DNA from: Ectocarpus siliculosus
Taxonomy: Eukaryota > Sar > Phaeophyceae > Ectocarpales > Ectocarpaceae
Reading direction: 5' to 3'
NCBI GenBank assembly: GCA_000310025.1
Contig: FN648398.1
Location: forward strand, 106,757-170,756
Length of the DNA stretch: 64,000 nt
This document shows, piece by piece, positions 1 to 13,682 of this stretch. Position numbers and translations under genes: made by a program. The number at the start of each line of letters is the position of its first letter. Positions within the stretch are counted from its first letter, which is position 1. The notes beneath the pieces were generated by a model that had not been told where the DNA came from, made no database searches, and saw only the letters and a list, made by a program, of their open reading frames with translations.

Positions 1-3000
1 TCTGACGCTATAGACTTAGTTCTTTTTGGACACCGTTGCCACCGAAACCCCTCGCTCTTACAGCCGTCTGCTGGCGTGATAAGGTTTGGCCTACGCTCTT
101 GTGTTTGGCGCTCGACCATGCTGCCTACTTTCCTCTGTAGCCGTACAGTGTTTTTCTTCCGCTACCTTTTGAGCTCCTGCGAGCACGTACTATTGTTGCT
201 CTCCCGCAGCTCGTGTCTTCTACTGTCGACCCCCGTAGCCTACGACATCGACACCCCTGTTTTGAGCTTTCGAGAGTGATATTGATCTTGGGCCTGGTCC
301 ACTATATTTCCATTTCTTATATTTCAGCGTCCACTCCGACAGCCGCCGTCTGTTTGTCGCACCCCCCCATTTTATTGGACCGCGCGCGGAGTACCGTACT
401 TACTGGCTCTCGGTTTCTAGCCCGCTCCCGCTGCGCCGCTGTCTCTGACTATTTTTGCTTCTTCTGCATTTGTATTAATTTGAGCATTTTTCTTGTGCTT
501 TTCTTGCGTATCCGGAACTATCCTGGCGTCACACCGTCGTTCTTCGTGACCCCCTTGCAATCGATAGACCCCCCGGCTTTTTCTTCTCTCTTTATCTGCT
601 TGCTTATGTAGCTCTGCCCCTGTTTTATCTTTGGAAGTTTTCCGCACTTCTTTGCTCAGCTTTCATAGCCACTGTCAGCCTGCACGCTGCTTGCCCCAGT
701 TTTCCCTTATTTCAATTCTGCCCTTTTGCTAGCCGAGAGCGTAGCTCTCTTGAAATTCACGTAGAGGTGTGGGAGAGGTTTGTGAGGCTCCGTATCCTCG
801 AGTCTAGAGTAGATGCTTCAGATGGATTGTTATTTCCCCTCTTCAGGTTCTAGCCTCTGCGTATATGTCCCCTCAGGGTGGGCTAGTGGTATGGTATTTG
901 GACCCTTGGACTAAGATACCATCTGGGCGGGTATATCTTTCAGGAATATCCCGACCACCTGCCCAGGTTCCTAATATTCCGACTTTAGGCAGGTAGCAGT
1001 ACAATGGTTACCTGCAGTAGCAAGCGAGTGCAAGCGTTCCACCTTGCTCAGTGTCTTACCTGGTGTTCACTGGTGTTGCCTGGGAGTGAGCGATAGCTAG
1101 CGACTGAGAGAGAAAGGAAGGATAAGGAAGGAAACAGACTGAAGAAGCGAAGCGGCTCCAACCTGCACACAGTGGTCGGACTAGCTCCACACTGAACACG
1201 CGTCAGAGATCGCCACATTTCGTCACACAAGCCCCACAGCTCTCTCGCTCTTTCCCCCTCTCCCCCTACCCCCCCGTCCCATAGTGCATTATTATTAGTT
1301 GTACGCCGAGGGGGGAGTATTTGTTTTTGCGGCGCCCCCTCCGGCCCCCTGCGGGCTCTGCGCTCTGCTCTGCTGGCGCTAAAGCTCTGGCACAGCACAC
1401 CAGACAGGCTGCGAATCACGACATGCTGTCTGCTGTACACGGCTTTGATGGTGCTCTCCGCCAGCTCTCGGACTAAGAAACATGATGTAAGAAACTGAAC
1501 GACATACGCCGAGTTTACAGCCCACAAAAAGAATTCGAGGCTGGACCTGAAATAAGCGTTTCTTAATTGCGGGCGTTAACTGTATTGTAACTCAAGCACA
1601 CAACTCTTCTTTCGGTTGAATACCATGGGGGCCACGGTGTTGTGTAGTCGAAGTTGTTTATTGTAGTCGCTCTGTGTACCCACGCAATGAAATGGTCGAC
1701 AATCCCGAACTACAACATATACGTAAATGATTGACTTCAACGACCATCGCCGCGCATCACACGTCGGCCGTTCTCGCAGACCTACTCGACATCTATCACC
1801 TTATGCCCCCCCCCGTCCACTGGGGGCGGGGGGGGGCGATGTCTCACCCTAGTACCTCTTAGTTAAAAACAGAAAAATGTTTCCCCGAACACTTCGGGGG
1901 GTATAACATACATTACTACAAGGTCGCCCTTCGGGACGTGGGTGTCTACCCTCCCTCAGGTGACGCAAGACCACATGCGCATTGCCCGCAGAGGGACTGT
2001 ATGTCTTACAACGCTTGTATTTCCGCACAAAACATCGCGCAAGTTGTTATCCCACATTGGAGCCAGTTCGAGCGGGCAGTATTTTGGCAGCGAAAACTCA
2101 GACTTGCATGATATCTTGGATTGATGATGGCAGATTTCCGATGAGAACCGAATTTGAAGCCGAAACAACGCCACAAATGGGACATGTTCAACACTGCGGC
2201 TGGATGCATGATCTCAGACTTGTCTACACTTGGCCCGCTGCGAAGTGTAGTAAACGTAGGTACTGCTGTTGGACAATGCGATGACACGAAGAGTCACAGC
2301 CATGAATCATCGGATGAATGAATGAATGGACGAAAGTGGAGAAGCAAGAGGTAAATATTTCAAACCGTCGTATTTGATGGGTTTGATAGGTCTCAGAATT
2401 GGTTCGCCAGGCTTTGTCAGCGCGGAACGCGTCCCCGGGGTTTTGAGCCAGTTTTCGCAACTTTGGCCGTCAACCACACGCGCCACGGAGGCCTACTGAG
2501 CTCCGGGCATGGGCTAATGTACCGACGAGCCTCCTGCGTGCCCCTGAGAAGGAATTGCGAGAAAATACTCGCTGCCGCGCGAGAAAGAAACGCCGAAGCA
2601 TGAAAAGTGACCAAATCTCATATGTACATATTATTGGAAGATCACGTGGGACGTCCCATGGGACATTGTGATGGATCAACTACATAGTGTATATGCGTTG
2701 TATGGTTAGGGGGCCGAGCAGGTTATGCACGAGAAGAAATGACGTTTCCAAGCAAAAACTGTGGGCCGCTGGGTGGCCGTCACGTCTGGGTAGCCTCTTC
2801 TGGCGCATGGTGCGTAAGATACATATTCACAGCATGTCTCACTATGTAATGCGTACTCACTCTCACTGGTCGGGCCGGAATGCAGAGGAAGCGTTTCCAA
2901 AATTGGTATCTGACATGGCCAATGATCGAGATAATATTCCACGGTTCTTATGAGCAAACAATAGCCCACCTTTGGTGAAGCCACCGACCGGCGTAATGTT

Positions 3001-3578
3001 TAGACGGCACGACGCTATCAACCACACCCTCCAAAATCACCAGCACCATCACCATCATCACGATCACTACCACCCCCACCAACAATATGACGTGCACCTA
3101 TCACTCCCATTCCCGTTCTTAGTCTCTTTCGTCTATCTTTCAAGAGATTCAGCCTCGATTTCTATGAAATACAGCGAATGAATGCAACCCACACGTGATA
3201 CGCAGCCACGGTACTGCGAATATTCTTCTGTCTCGTTCAAATGGGTTCTGACTCCGAGTCCGACGCTACTTCTTTTTCGATTGTTTTTCCGTGCAGAATC
3301 AACTCAAGCCAATCTCCACCCATCCACAGGACCAAGATCTATGAATTCATAGACTACTACCTTTGTTTCTACTTGCAGTTGTACCTTTCACAGGAGCGAA
3401 TTCGTTCCAGTACAACCTCTTGTGAGAGGCCATTTCATTTCATTTCCCGGTCCATGCCCGTCGTCGTCGACTACCCCGCCATACCCGCGTTTCTACCGCA
3501 GCTGTGATGCCTTCGTTCTGTTGTAACCTACGGCAATGGACTGGTACTTCATTCCAAAGATTTTCATTTCATACATTT
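1..3578. other. Intergenic, no gene recognised
   Basis: No reading frame here resembles a known protein. Short frames lack splice partners and look random. A fragment of an inverted-repeat element lies at 1482-1583. G/C hairpins occur near 1805-1840 and 1884-1898. A near-copy of the end of IFT80 lies at about 3431-3470. Confidence 0.6.
1482..1583 (+). mobile_element. Inverted-repeat element family 2, right-end fragment
   Basis: It matches the right half of the element at 30453-30753, including AATTCGAGGCTGGACCTGAA and the terminal TTTCTTAATTGCGGGCG. The left end was not found. Confidence 0.7.
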
Positions 3579-6500
3579 TCATTTCATTTCTCGGTCCATG
3601 CCCGACGACGGTCCTCTTCGGCTACCCGCCCTAGCGTGCTCATCCTCCCTCTCCTTCTCCTTCTTGGCGCTGATCACTTCCCAATCCACGGCCACCTTTG
3701 TAGGCCGTACGGTCATAGGCGACTGAATGATAGACCGGTCGTTGTGCCATTCGTGTTTGCTTGGAGTGTTCAACAGTCATCCACTTATTATTTAGACCAT
3801 CGATGTTCCTAGGCCAGATTCCATCGACGTAGATGTCCATCATGACCAGGTAAGGCACGCAGGAGACTCACTCGTCGGGGGGAGAATGTACGTTCCGAGT
3901 GGCTACGCTGGTAGCTGTGTTGATAGGACTGACGTCACGTATTGTTCGTCGTTCAGGGACCATTTCTGGTTGCGGGTTGGATGTTACTGTAGTATGCGCG
4001 AGTCTCTCGTCGCCGAAGGCAAGCTTGCAGAGTGAAATTTGACGAACTAGCGTCCACCCACCACGTCAGAGTGAGTAAACTTGGTCGTCGAGTGTCTGCA
4101 CACACTGTTCATACCTGGTATGACTGATGGCGGACGTATCGTAGATTTGTGAAATACGTACAACCGGCGCAGGGTCAAGGCGGCAGCGTCAAGAGCGTAC
4201 CAAAACCTTTGCAGTGGTGAGCACGTCGGCTCGTGAAAGAATACCCCAACAACCTCCGCCCGCCCCGTAAAATAGACCTCCTTCTCAAGACACGGCTCCT
4301 CACCGGTCTCACCGTCCCCATCATCCAAATCACGACTCCTCGCCGGTCTCACCGTCCCCATCATCATCACCTTGTGTCAGGTAAACCCCCCTCACAACAA
4401 AATGCACCGGGTTACTCGCAAGGGTGTCCGTGCAGCGGGGTTCCTGACGCCCCTTAGCCCATTTTTTGTTTTTTCTTATATCCACGTCTGTCAAGGCCGA
4501 TACTGGTAAAGGATATATTGTGGAAATAGTAAACCTATACATTTTTGTCTAAGACTCATAATATCAGAGGTGCATGGTTCCTCGATTCTCTAGCTTCATC
4601 GTCCCACCTCGGAATTGAACTGCAAGAACCTCTTGTCGGTCTCTTCCTTGCCCGACGACTTGAGGAAGGCCTGCCGATACCCCAGCACGGTATCCACGTG
4701 GGTCTTGTGCTGGACGGCGAGCTCCAGGGCACGGGACCACCGGAAGAGACGGATCTGTCCAAGGAGGGAGGGGGGTTGGAGGAAGAGGAGGAGAAAGTGA
4801 TGCACAGGTGTACTTCATGTGCCAGAAGCTCCCCATGGTTGACTGTGGCCTTTCAGGATGTGACGCACAGGTTTCTATATGGACCAGAAGAAGCTGTCCC
4901 ATGACTGGCTGTACTTTTTGAGGAGGTGACGTATCGGTAGCCGGTAGCGTGCGGTGCTGGTTGTAGCCTAGTCTTTGAGAAATGGTGCACAGGGCTCGTG
5001 TAAGGGTATTTCGATTGTAGCGCTGGCCGACGTCTTTCGACCATAACGTGGGCGTCAACTAATATTTTTGACCACAGCGTGGCGTTAGCCTTACGATAGC
5101 TGGCCGTGGTTCTTCCACAACGTGGCCGTCGTATTCTCGGCCACAGGATGGGTGTAGCCTAAAGACCTCTGTGGTCCTCCCACATCTTCGAAACCCGGGA
5201 CGAGCAACGCTGAATCTTCAGCCGCCACGTGATACTTTGAATTACGTGCTAGATTGCTGCCATTGATGGTGCTATCACGCAGACCAACCACTGCTCGTCG
5301 GTGTCAGCGTGTGAAGGTCGCGAGTGACCTTGCTAAACGGACCTACATGTAGAGGGAAAAACAGAAAATATTGGTCAGCCCCAGCCAGGTCAGGTGCGTT
5401 CGTGCCATGCATGCGGCCGCCGAATATCGACCGTAGGCCTCATGCCCCTTCAAAGTCGGTCGGTAATGATTTGCTGGTTTACTGATAGCCGCATATCACA
5501 GTCTTCGCTTTGCTTTGGCCATTAGCCTCGCCTCTCAATTGAGACGGATCGCCGGTCATTCTCGCGACAGCCTGCGCTCGTGCAAGCCCGACTTGTGCCG
5601 CTTCTTTCCTGATTTTTCGTAGGTGTTCTTCACGACTTGGCAGGGGGTGTACTAATCTCAACGCATGCCGTATATTCATTGGACCATTGACCTCGCATCC
5701 CTACATTGCCGGGACGGAGCCGCATGTCCGTATTCACCGGCCCAGACTAGGTTTCACAAGCATCAAGAAGCCGGTAATCATCCTTGAGTTTCGCTTGGGA
5801 AGGGGGGGGGGATGTACTCATAGTCGTGCATGCCGTAGTCGTTAGACCAATTACCTCGCATCCCCAGAAAGCCGGGACGGAACACGCCGGGTTCTCACCG
5901 GACCAGGCTCTCGCATCACAAAGTGCGAAGCGCCGTGAGGTGTTCGGCGAGTCGCATGAAGGGTGCGCTGCATCTTGCCAAGATTTTCAGGATCTTGTGC
6001 TTGCTGCCTTGCGTACGGATAAAGCTGCAAATGACGTACTATATTTTCTGGTGCATTCATTCCCAGAGACAGCAATATGCACTGTAACTGCAAGCACTGT
6101 GTAACTGCGCCGGGGGTGCTTGACCAATTGAAAAACGTCGTGGTGCGATCATCCCCTTTGTGCGGAGTGAGGGTCCTCGACCCCGACAACACGATCTACT
6201 CGACCACCAATATGGTTACCACAAAACCAAAACCAAGGGAAAAAAAAGCGGCAACCTGGTGGTCAACCTCACGAAGCGATCGGCTTGGTTTACGACGTCG
6301 TTGCCATGCGACGAAACGCTTCCATGATGGTGAACACCAAGCGGTGGGGGTTGGAGCGGGGGCGGGGGTCAACAAACCAGTTGGTGCTCTGAGCGATGGG
6401 GAGAAACTTACGTTGAGCTTGATGGCGCGGTAGATGAGCGGCGGGGACGCCTGGAGCAGGATGGACTCCGCTTCTTCGGGGCACCGGCGATACAAAGCGA

Positions 6501-9500
6501 GCTCCGCGTTTCGGCCCTCCTCGCTAGACACCTTCAACACGTGCTGCACAAACTCCAGCTTGTCGACCTGCAATGTCGGGTAGACTAGTGTGTTTGTGTA
6601 CGTCGTCCCAAAGGTTCCGGACGTCGGAACTTACAGGTACGTTCTTTGGGAATTTTTAGCATTCGTTCGTAAGTAAAAACTGGCATGTTTATATTCTTTG
6701 TTCCTTTGAAGCGACCGAATGATCGATGCAGCGAGCGGTGGTCAGTATCTCCCGCCTAAAGACCCAATAGAACTCCGTTCCAGACATCAACCAAGCGCGT
6801 TCCACAAGCGTGAAGCTCGCCTACTTCTGTGGGTGATATTCAAAGCAGATAGTGCTGAGCCAGTACCCGAACGGACTCCAGGCGTGGATCGCAGAGGAAT
6901 TGATTCTGCGTGGTGAGCTGATGGTGAGCTGATAGTAACGCCTCAGCAGAAAGGAGCACACGCAGGTTTAGTTGGTGAATGAACACAGAGCGCGATGATG
7001 CGAAATACCGCACTACTGTCCAACAAGTATTTACTGCACAATACGGAATCTCCTTCGCGGCAACCAAGGCCCCCTCGTCCAGCTGCAACTCCGTGCTACT
7101 CAGATCAAGAGCATGGAAAACGTTGCCTATACATTTGAAACGTTCCCAGTTTCACGACAAACACGGAGACCAAGTATGCCACTCTTAATGAGTGCTCAAT
7201 TTTGTTGTGGTCAAGATGTCACGCACCTCCTGTATAGCGGCCAAGGCCTCCTCGGCTAGCTGTAAGTTCTTGCCGTTGAGGGCCATGCAGCCCATACACG
7301 CCCACAGCTCGCGGCTCTGCACCAGCCTGTACCAACAGCAAACCAAGCAAAAAAGAAGCAACAACACGAACAAACGCGAACGATGTCAACTACAAAAAAA
7401 AGCATCCCAATATGTGCAACCCATGTACACTTTGTACCAAGGCAGTATTCAGCGACGAAAAGCGGACAGGAGGCACAGTAGGTCTTGCGGTGCACCTCTC
7501 CCACGGCAGAAACTACGGCTACTTTCTCATTGTCAAGGACTGACGGAGCCTTTCTTAGGCTAGTCGATCTGATTCCAATGTTTGGAGAAAGCACAGCTAC
7601 ATGTACATAGATCTCTTACGGCGAGTTCCGTCGGTACGGCATAGATACACAAATGCGTGCAACGACTGCCGCCTTCCTAGGCTAATCTGACCACAATTAC
7701 TAGTGCAAGCACAGCCAAATTGGCCTTTTTCGGCCTGTCCGACCTTCACATTCACACTCATACGCGCCTGCAGAGTCGGACGGCCTCTTCCCAGCGCTGT
7801 CCCTGGACGGAGGCGTAGAGCATGGCCGGGTAAGGGGCCACGGCCGCGCTCAGCAAAGCCCCATCCGCTCTTCTCACCATCACCTTGGCACCGTAGAAAG
7901 AAACTACTCTGGGAGACTGAGGGGGGAGGATATGGTAGACAGATAGGGGGATGGGAAGATCGTGCCAGTCGGGGCGATGGAGAGAGGAGAGGGGGGGAGA
8001 ACAAGAACGGGAGCACAAGGGGTGGAGGGTACAATGAGGGGAGTACATGGAGGGGTGATGTACTCATGTTAACGCATGCCGTAGTCGTTAGACCATTGAA
8101 CTAGCATCCCTACAATGCCGGGACGGGGCGACAGGCCGGGTTTTCGCCGGCCCAGGCCAGGTATGTTTCACATGGATGAACCAGGAGGGGGTGGGTGGGG
8201 GAAGTAGATAGCTTTGATTTGTATGGAGGTCGAGGTGAAGAGAAAATGAGGAGTGTTAAAAGGCGATGAGGTTGTGGGCCAAGCATGATGTTATCACATC
8301 ATCACCATCATGTCAGACCACTCCAGCATCGCGCTTCGGAAAACATCTTCAATCAACAATGGAGACAAACAGCCTTGAAGTAATCTAATCCAAGGAAGCA
8401 GGTTGACCCACTGTTAAAACTGAACAGTAGAGGCTGACAAAGACTGGACTCGGTGTCCATCAGGATGGCGTGCCGACCGGCCACAAAAACGACACGCGTG
8501 CATACGGCGAGGCTGGCTCGAGGATTCGTCGACCAGTAACATATTTGTCTATTCTGCGGTACTCCCGTCATGTGGTGGCTGTGGGTAAGCTTTGAGAGGT
8601 AGCAGGCGCTAATCGGGATGCTTGAAAAATAGTCCACCGGACAGAGCTATGTCTCCAGCCACACCGTTCTTCGCTACCGTGCGTGGTGTGCGAGTACAAC
8701 CGGAGGCGGGCCAGAAGGGAAAAAAGAAGAGGGCTTTACCTTGCCGAATTCCGCCGCGTCTCTCGACGTTGACGCTAGCACCAGCAGGTCTCGGTCGATG
8801 GCCACGGCGTTGGGGTAGTACCATGTGATGAGGCGGCCGTCGGCGATTGCCGTGAGGATGTCGCCCTTATCGTTCCAGGCCGCACTCTCCACCTGCAATG
8901 ACATCCGGAACGGGGGGCCCCGATATTCGATCGTGTACAGTCTGGTTTTCCAAAACCGCTCCCCTCAGCGCCGAATGTAAAAAACAACGACAACAGTAGG
9001 AAGACGAAAGCACGTACACGTGTTTGATTTACTAGTATAGTACAGAGGGCTCTCCAACGCGGAGGGCGTGCAGCACCTACCTGTGTGTGCAGCTTGTGTT
9101 TTGCAGGCACGGAGCTCCTCCCCGCAGATCTTGAAACGACGGGGCACAGCCACAGCTCCTTGTTCCTGTCGATGAAAGCGAGGCGTCGCTCCGACAGCCC
9201 CTTGGAGAATTGACTCAAGAACACTTCCTCCTGAAGGAGACAGACGGGACAGAAAAGACACGCGCTGTGGGATTCAGAACCAAATGCAGTCAAAGAATCT
9301 TCTGCCGTCGTCTGTATGTTTGTCCGGCTTGTCTGAGTGCACGCTAAAGCCAGGGATAACAGTACAGGCACTGAGCGCCGATTGACCTGGCAGATTCGAC
9401 GCGAGGGTTCAATTCAACGACGTTATTTGACAAAAAAAAGGCCGTCCCCCCACCTTGTTCTCGCATCCCCCCACCCCTCTGACACTACGCTGTACACCTT

Positions 9501-10670
9501 TCCTCTCTCTCTACTATCCACCCCCACCTTGACGTAGCCGCAAAGGGGGAGGAACGAAATGTGCTAGCCGAGTGAATCCTTCAACGCAAAGAACCTTTGT
9601 CCCGGGCAAACAGACCCACACAGCTTGGGGTTTCCCATTTAGGCCCACGAACTTCACCGCGCCCGTCCCGTCCCCTCCGATCCCCCGCTGCCCGCTCCAT
9701 ACTCTTGCGTACGACCTCCGCACTCACAAGCCCTGCCGCCAATCTAATCATACTGAGCCCTCCATCCCCCCCACCACTCACTACATCGCACCCGTGCACG
9801 GCTTCCAACTCACAAGCCCTGCCCCCAAACGGATGTGACTGAGTACCCCCCACACCCCTTCACCATACATGCATCGCACTCGTGCACGATTTCACAACCC
9901 CCCGTCGCCAAACCAACGTTTGTGAGTACCCCAAACCCTCCGACTCTCACCACCCGCCGTCGTTCACGACCTCCGGACTCACAAGCCCCTCCCTCAAGTC
10001 AATGTTACTGAGTACCCCCACCGGTCACCGCAGTTCACTCGTGGACGAAGTCCGATTTCACGCCCCCCAAAAAAACCCGAAAGTACCGAGTACCCCTCAC
10101 CACTTCGCACTCGTGCACGACCTCCGCGGCTCTCCCGTCTGCCAGCGGTCGGCCCGTGGCCACGTCACACACGCGGACGCACTTGGGGGAAGAGCGGTCT
10201 AGGATTGCGACCGCATCCTCGGAGAGGGAAATGGCCCGGCCGCTCAGGTAGTCCGCTCGAAGGTTTTGGAAGCGGGGGTTGCTGACGTGCCTCCCCTCGT
10301 AGGTCCAAATCTGGTTGGGAGGTGTGTGTGTATGTGTATTTAAGCATCAATTACGCTAACCGGCCGACCAATGAACATACATCAGTCTCAGTGCGGTTGA
10401 AACCACAAAACACTTCTAAATGCCATGAACTGGGACCCCGTGAGGAGGCGCCATGAGGGAAGGCTATGCTATTCTCCGGATTATAGACAGAAACGGTAGC
10501 AACAGAAGACGACTGCACGTATGTGTGTGTGTTTTTTTTTTTTTTTAATTAGCAATGACCGCGATAACGGGCTGACGAATGAAAATACGCCAGTCTTGGA
10601 GCGGAAAAATAAACGCGAAACACGCTTTCAAATGAAAGGTTAAGGGCCCTTCCGACAGGGTGGGCGCAGG

Positions 10671-10717
<47 letters not shown>

Positions 10718-12876
10718 TCTAGTTGTGTGAAAACGAAGTGGAGGCTACCGGAGAAGAGGGGAGAGGACCTGTGCGAATGCTGGCGGAGACGTGGGGGACG
10801 GACTCGCAAGATGGGTGATAGCGGAACTGAACGTGAAGACAACGCCACCACCGCCATCAATACCACAACCACCACCGTCAACATCAACACAATGGTATTC
10901 GTCTTCAACTCTTCGATTGGGGATGATTGTTGGGTACGGCGATGCGTCGACCTCATTGACCCACATCTGCGCTCCTTGAACAGCAAGTATAAGATAATCC
11001 CCACCTGCACTCCCTGAACCGTGTCGAGAGTGAGGAACTGGGTCTCCGCCTGCACGATGAGAGAAGTGGCGCCCCTCATGTCCAGAATGTACGGAGTGTT
11101 CCAGTTGGTTACCGAGTAGATCAACACCTGGCAAGAACATGATCGGTGCCCAGCAGCAGAAGCAGCGAGCAGCAGTCGTTGTCAGAATCGACACAACGAG
11201 TTGGGACGGCGTAGTCCGTTGGGGCATGTTCGACTGGGCGTGGGGATCCATTCCGAATGATACCGCTACTCAGGGGTCATGATACGTGGGAGGAGCGATC
11301 TCTCGTCGGCCACCAAGTTCGCCACCTGGTGTAGCATCATCACCATCATCATCACCATCACCATCAGAAGCAACCGCTGTCGACCGTGGTATATCAAGAG
11401 CGATCGCACACGGGGTGTCTCTAGACAATGGATAGAGAGCGAACCATGGTGGGCAAAACTACCCACACTCCGAGAGGTCAAAGAAACACAACTACTTTTC
11501 GCAGAGACAAAAAAGGCACCACCTACAACCGTAGCTGCCCCCCTCCTGCCAGTCAACTTTGTTCGTACTATGTGCTAGTCTTCTTGTCGATTGCCATCGG
11601 CCCACACCTAAAAAATTTGAAATATCTTGGGGATTTTACAAGGCTTGCTATACCTCTCCACAGCCACCGCAAGGGATGCTTCATTCATACCCCGCTGGCC
11701 TAGCCTTTCACCTGATTGTGCGTTGCCGCCACGAGATGTCCAAACCCGAGCGACATCTCGACGACCCTGCCCCCTGAGAAGTCTAGCTCTTCCACGACTT
11801 CGCTGCCCACATCGCTCACTTTAATCTTGAAGGGGCTAACAAGGACGGCCTATCGACGACAGTAGGAAACACCCGAACGCGGATATGGCGGACAGAAAGC
11901 GAGCGCTTATAGGTTGCAATACTCAACTCTAATATAACAGTGCATCACGCCGCATGTACCCCTTGGTGTTTGCAATTTCGGGTGCCGCTGGTCTTTATCG
12001 CGGAGGGACTGGCAAGCAAACAAGAAGTAAACGCCACCGATGGCAGTGCTAACAATGGTGCCATTGCAATGTCGGTGCTGGTTGCCGATAAGACGAAAAA
12101 CAACCCCCCCGCCGGCGATCTATGACAAGGAGCGTAGTCAGCTCCCACTCACGGCTCTGCACCACCCAGCAACAAGTTGGGGGGTGTTTCATCAACGGCA
12201 CGGAACACAGAAACAACTACACGGTGCTGGTCTCGGCCTACTGCGGTTTTCGAAAGCACACACCTCTGCCATACCCAATCGGATTGTCGCCAAAACTCTA
12301 CAGGAGGTCCACCTCCAACTGCCATGCTTCCAGAGGTTTACGATGGACAACTGGCAACCTACCCTACGGTAGGAGAGTCCGTTGCCCTAGATGAAAGAGG
12401 GCGTGCGACTTAGGACCTGCCTCAATCCAGGGTATTATAGTCAACCCCTCGCGGCAAAGGTATCTACCACTCACGATGAGCCCCTCCTTCGAACACTCTC
12501 AAGCCGGTTTTTAAGCGCCCAAACTCGGCAACAAGTGAAACGTCAGTACTTCTACCACGGTATACCATAGATTCTGCATCCAAACAACCAGAAGTTAGTG
12601 CCTGTAGGCTCCTCCTCACCTCGAAAATATCCCATTCCAGGGACCGCTCAATCACTTGCCCGAACACGACGGAACCGTTGCCGCCGGCTGCTGCTAGCTG
12701 CGTGCCGTCGGGGGTCCATGTGAGGCTGGTTAAGCTTCCGCTCTGCGGCCTGATGGAAAAAAATCAACAAGAAAGACAAATTCATATATGCAGCACGACG
12801 TGTGTGGAAGATGAACGGCGCATCGGAGAGAGATTGAGAGAGATTGAGAGAGAGAGAGAGACAGAGAGAGAGAGAC

Positions 12877-12913
<37 letters not shown>

Positions 12914-13625
12914 GAGCCAGAGAGACAGAGAGACAGAGAGACAGAGAGAGAATGCGTTTATCTGCGGGTTCGGGTTGGTACGCCGCCCTCGTCGGTGCGG
13001 ATGCCTCTGTATCGATCCCCAGAAAAACGGAATAAGAACCGTGTTTTTTTGCCGTTCCGTCTGTTCTACCTCGCTACTGCCGGATTATTGTTGTTCCCAT
13101 TTTTAGGTGGAGAGCAAAGACATCTCTCTGATGAGTGTGTACTGTAGTTGTGAGAGGCACGGAGAAGACGACAGGATGCTGATCGGCTGATCGCTTCTAC
13201 GTGTACCTCCCCCCATAACATCGACCGGGGTTGTGGAATCCACCGCTCGCTATCCGATGGCTCTCCACCCCGCCTTCTCTCTTCTTTCTCGCGACAACCT
13301 CAGCCTTGTTCTTGTTAAATAATCCCCTCCACACCGTGGGGTGACCTTTCGGAACCCGAGGTTAAAACACAGAGAGGGCAGTCTCCTACTTGAGGGTTTG
13401 GGTCAGATTCGTGTCCTTGTATTGGGCCACTTCACGGGCAGCTTTGATCACTTTTTTTCGTGGTTTAACGGCGAAACACATGTCAACACTTCGGGGTGTG
13501 TGTCCATTCGAAAAAAAGGCGTGGGAAATGGCATCCAGCAATACATAATGAGTTCATCTTGGCCGGCCCAGCTTGTTCCACCTACTCAGATGGTTTATGT
13601 CAGGAAATGTGAAGGTGCGAGATGG

Positions 13626-13682
<57 letters not shown>

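Noticed and set aside
2972-3181. His-rich frame
   Set aside because: Isolated, produced by a CAC/CAT-rich stretch, with no splice partners or family match.
4596-4754. IFT80 ending with a stop at 4596 (after NSEVGR)
   Set aside because: A GT donor lies at 4607, and an exon at 3695-3579 supplies VAVDWEVI and a charged tail that match the family C-terminus in phase. The stop is intronic.
12242-12263. IFT80 microexon GTGTGTGCTTTCGAAAACCG(CA)
   Set aside because: It has AG and GT borders and would read VCAFENR, but its 22-base length breaks the frame into exon 8.
12850-13035. Arg/Glu repeat frames at 12844-13106 and 13554-13922
   Set aside because: They come from GA/CT microsatellites. Only the first part of the 13922 frame is real, as IFT80 exon 6.
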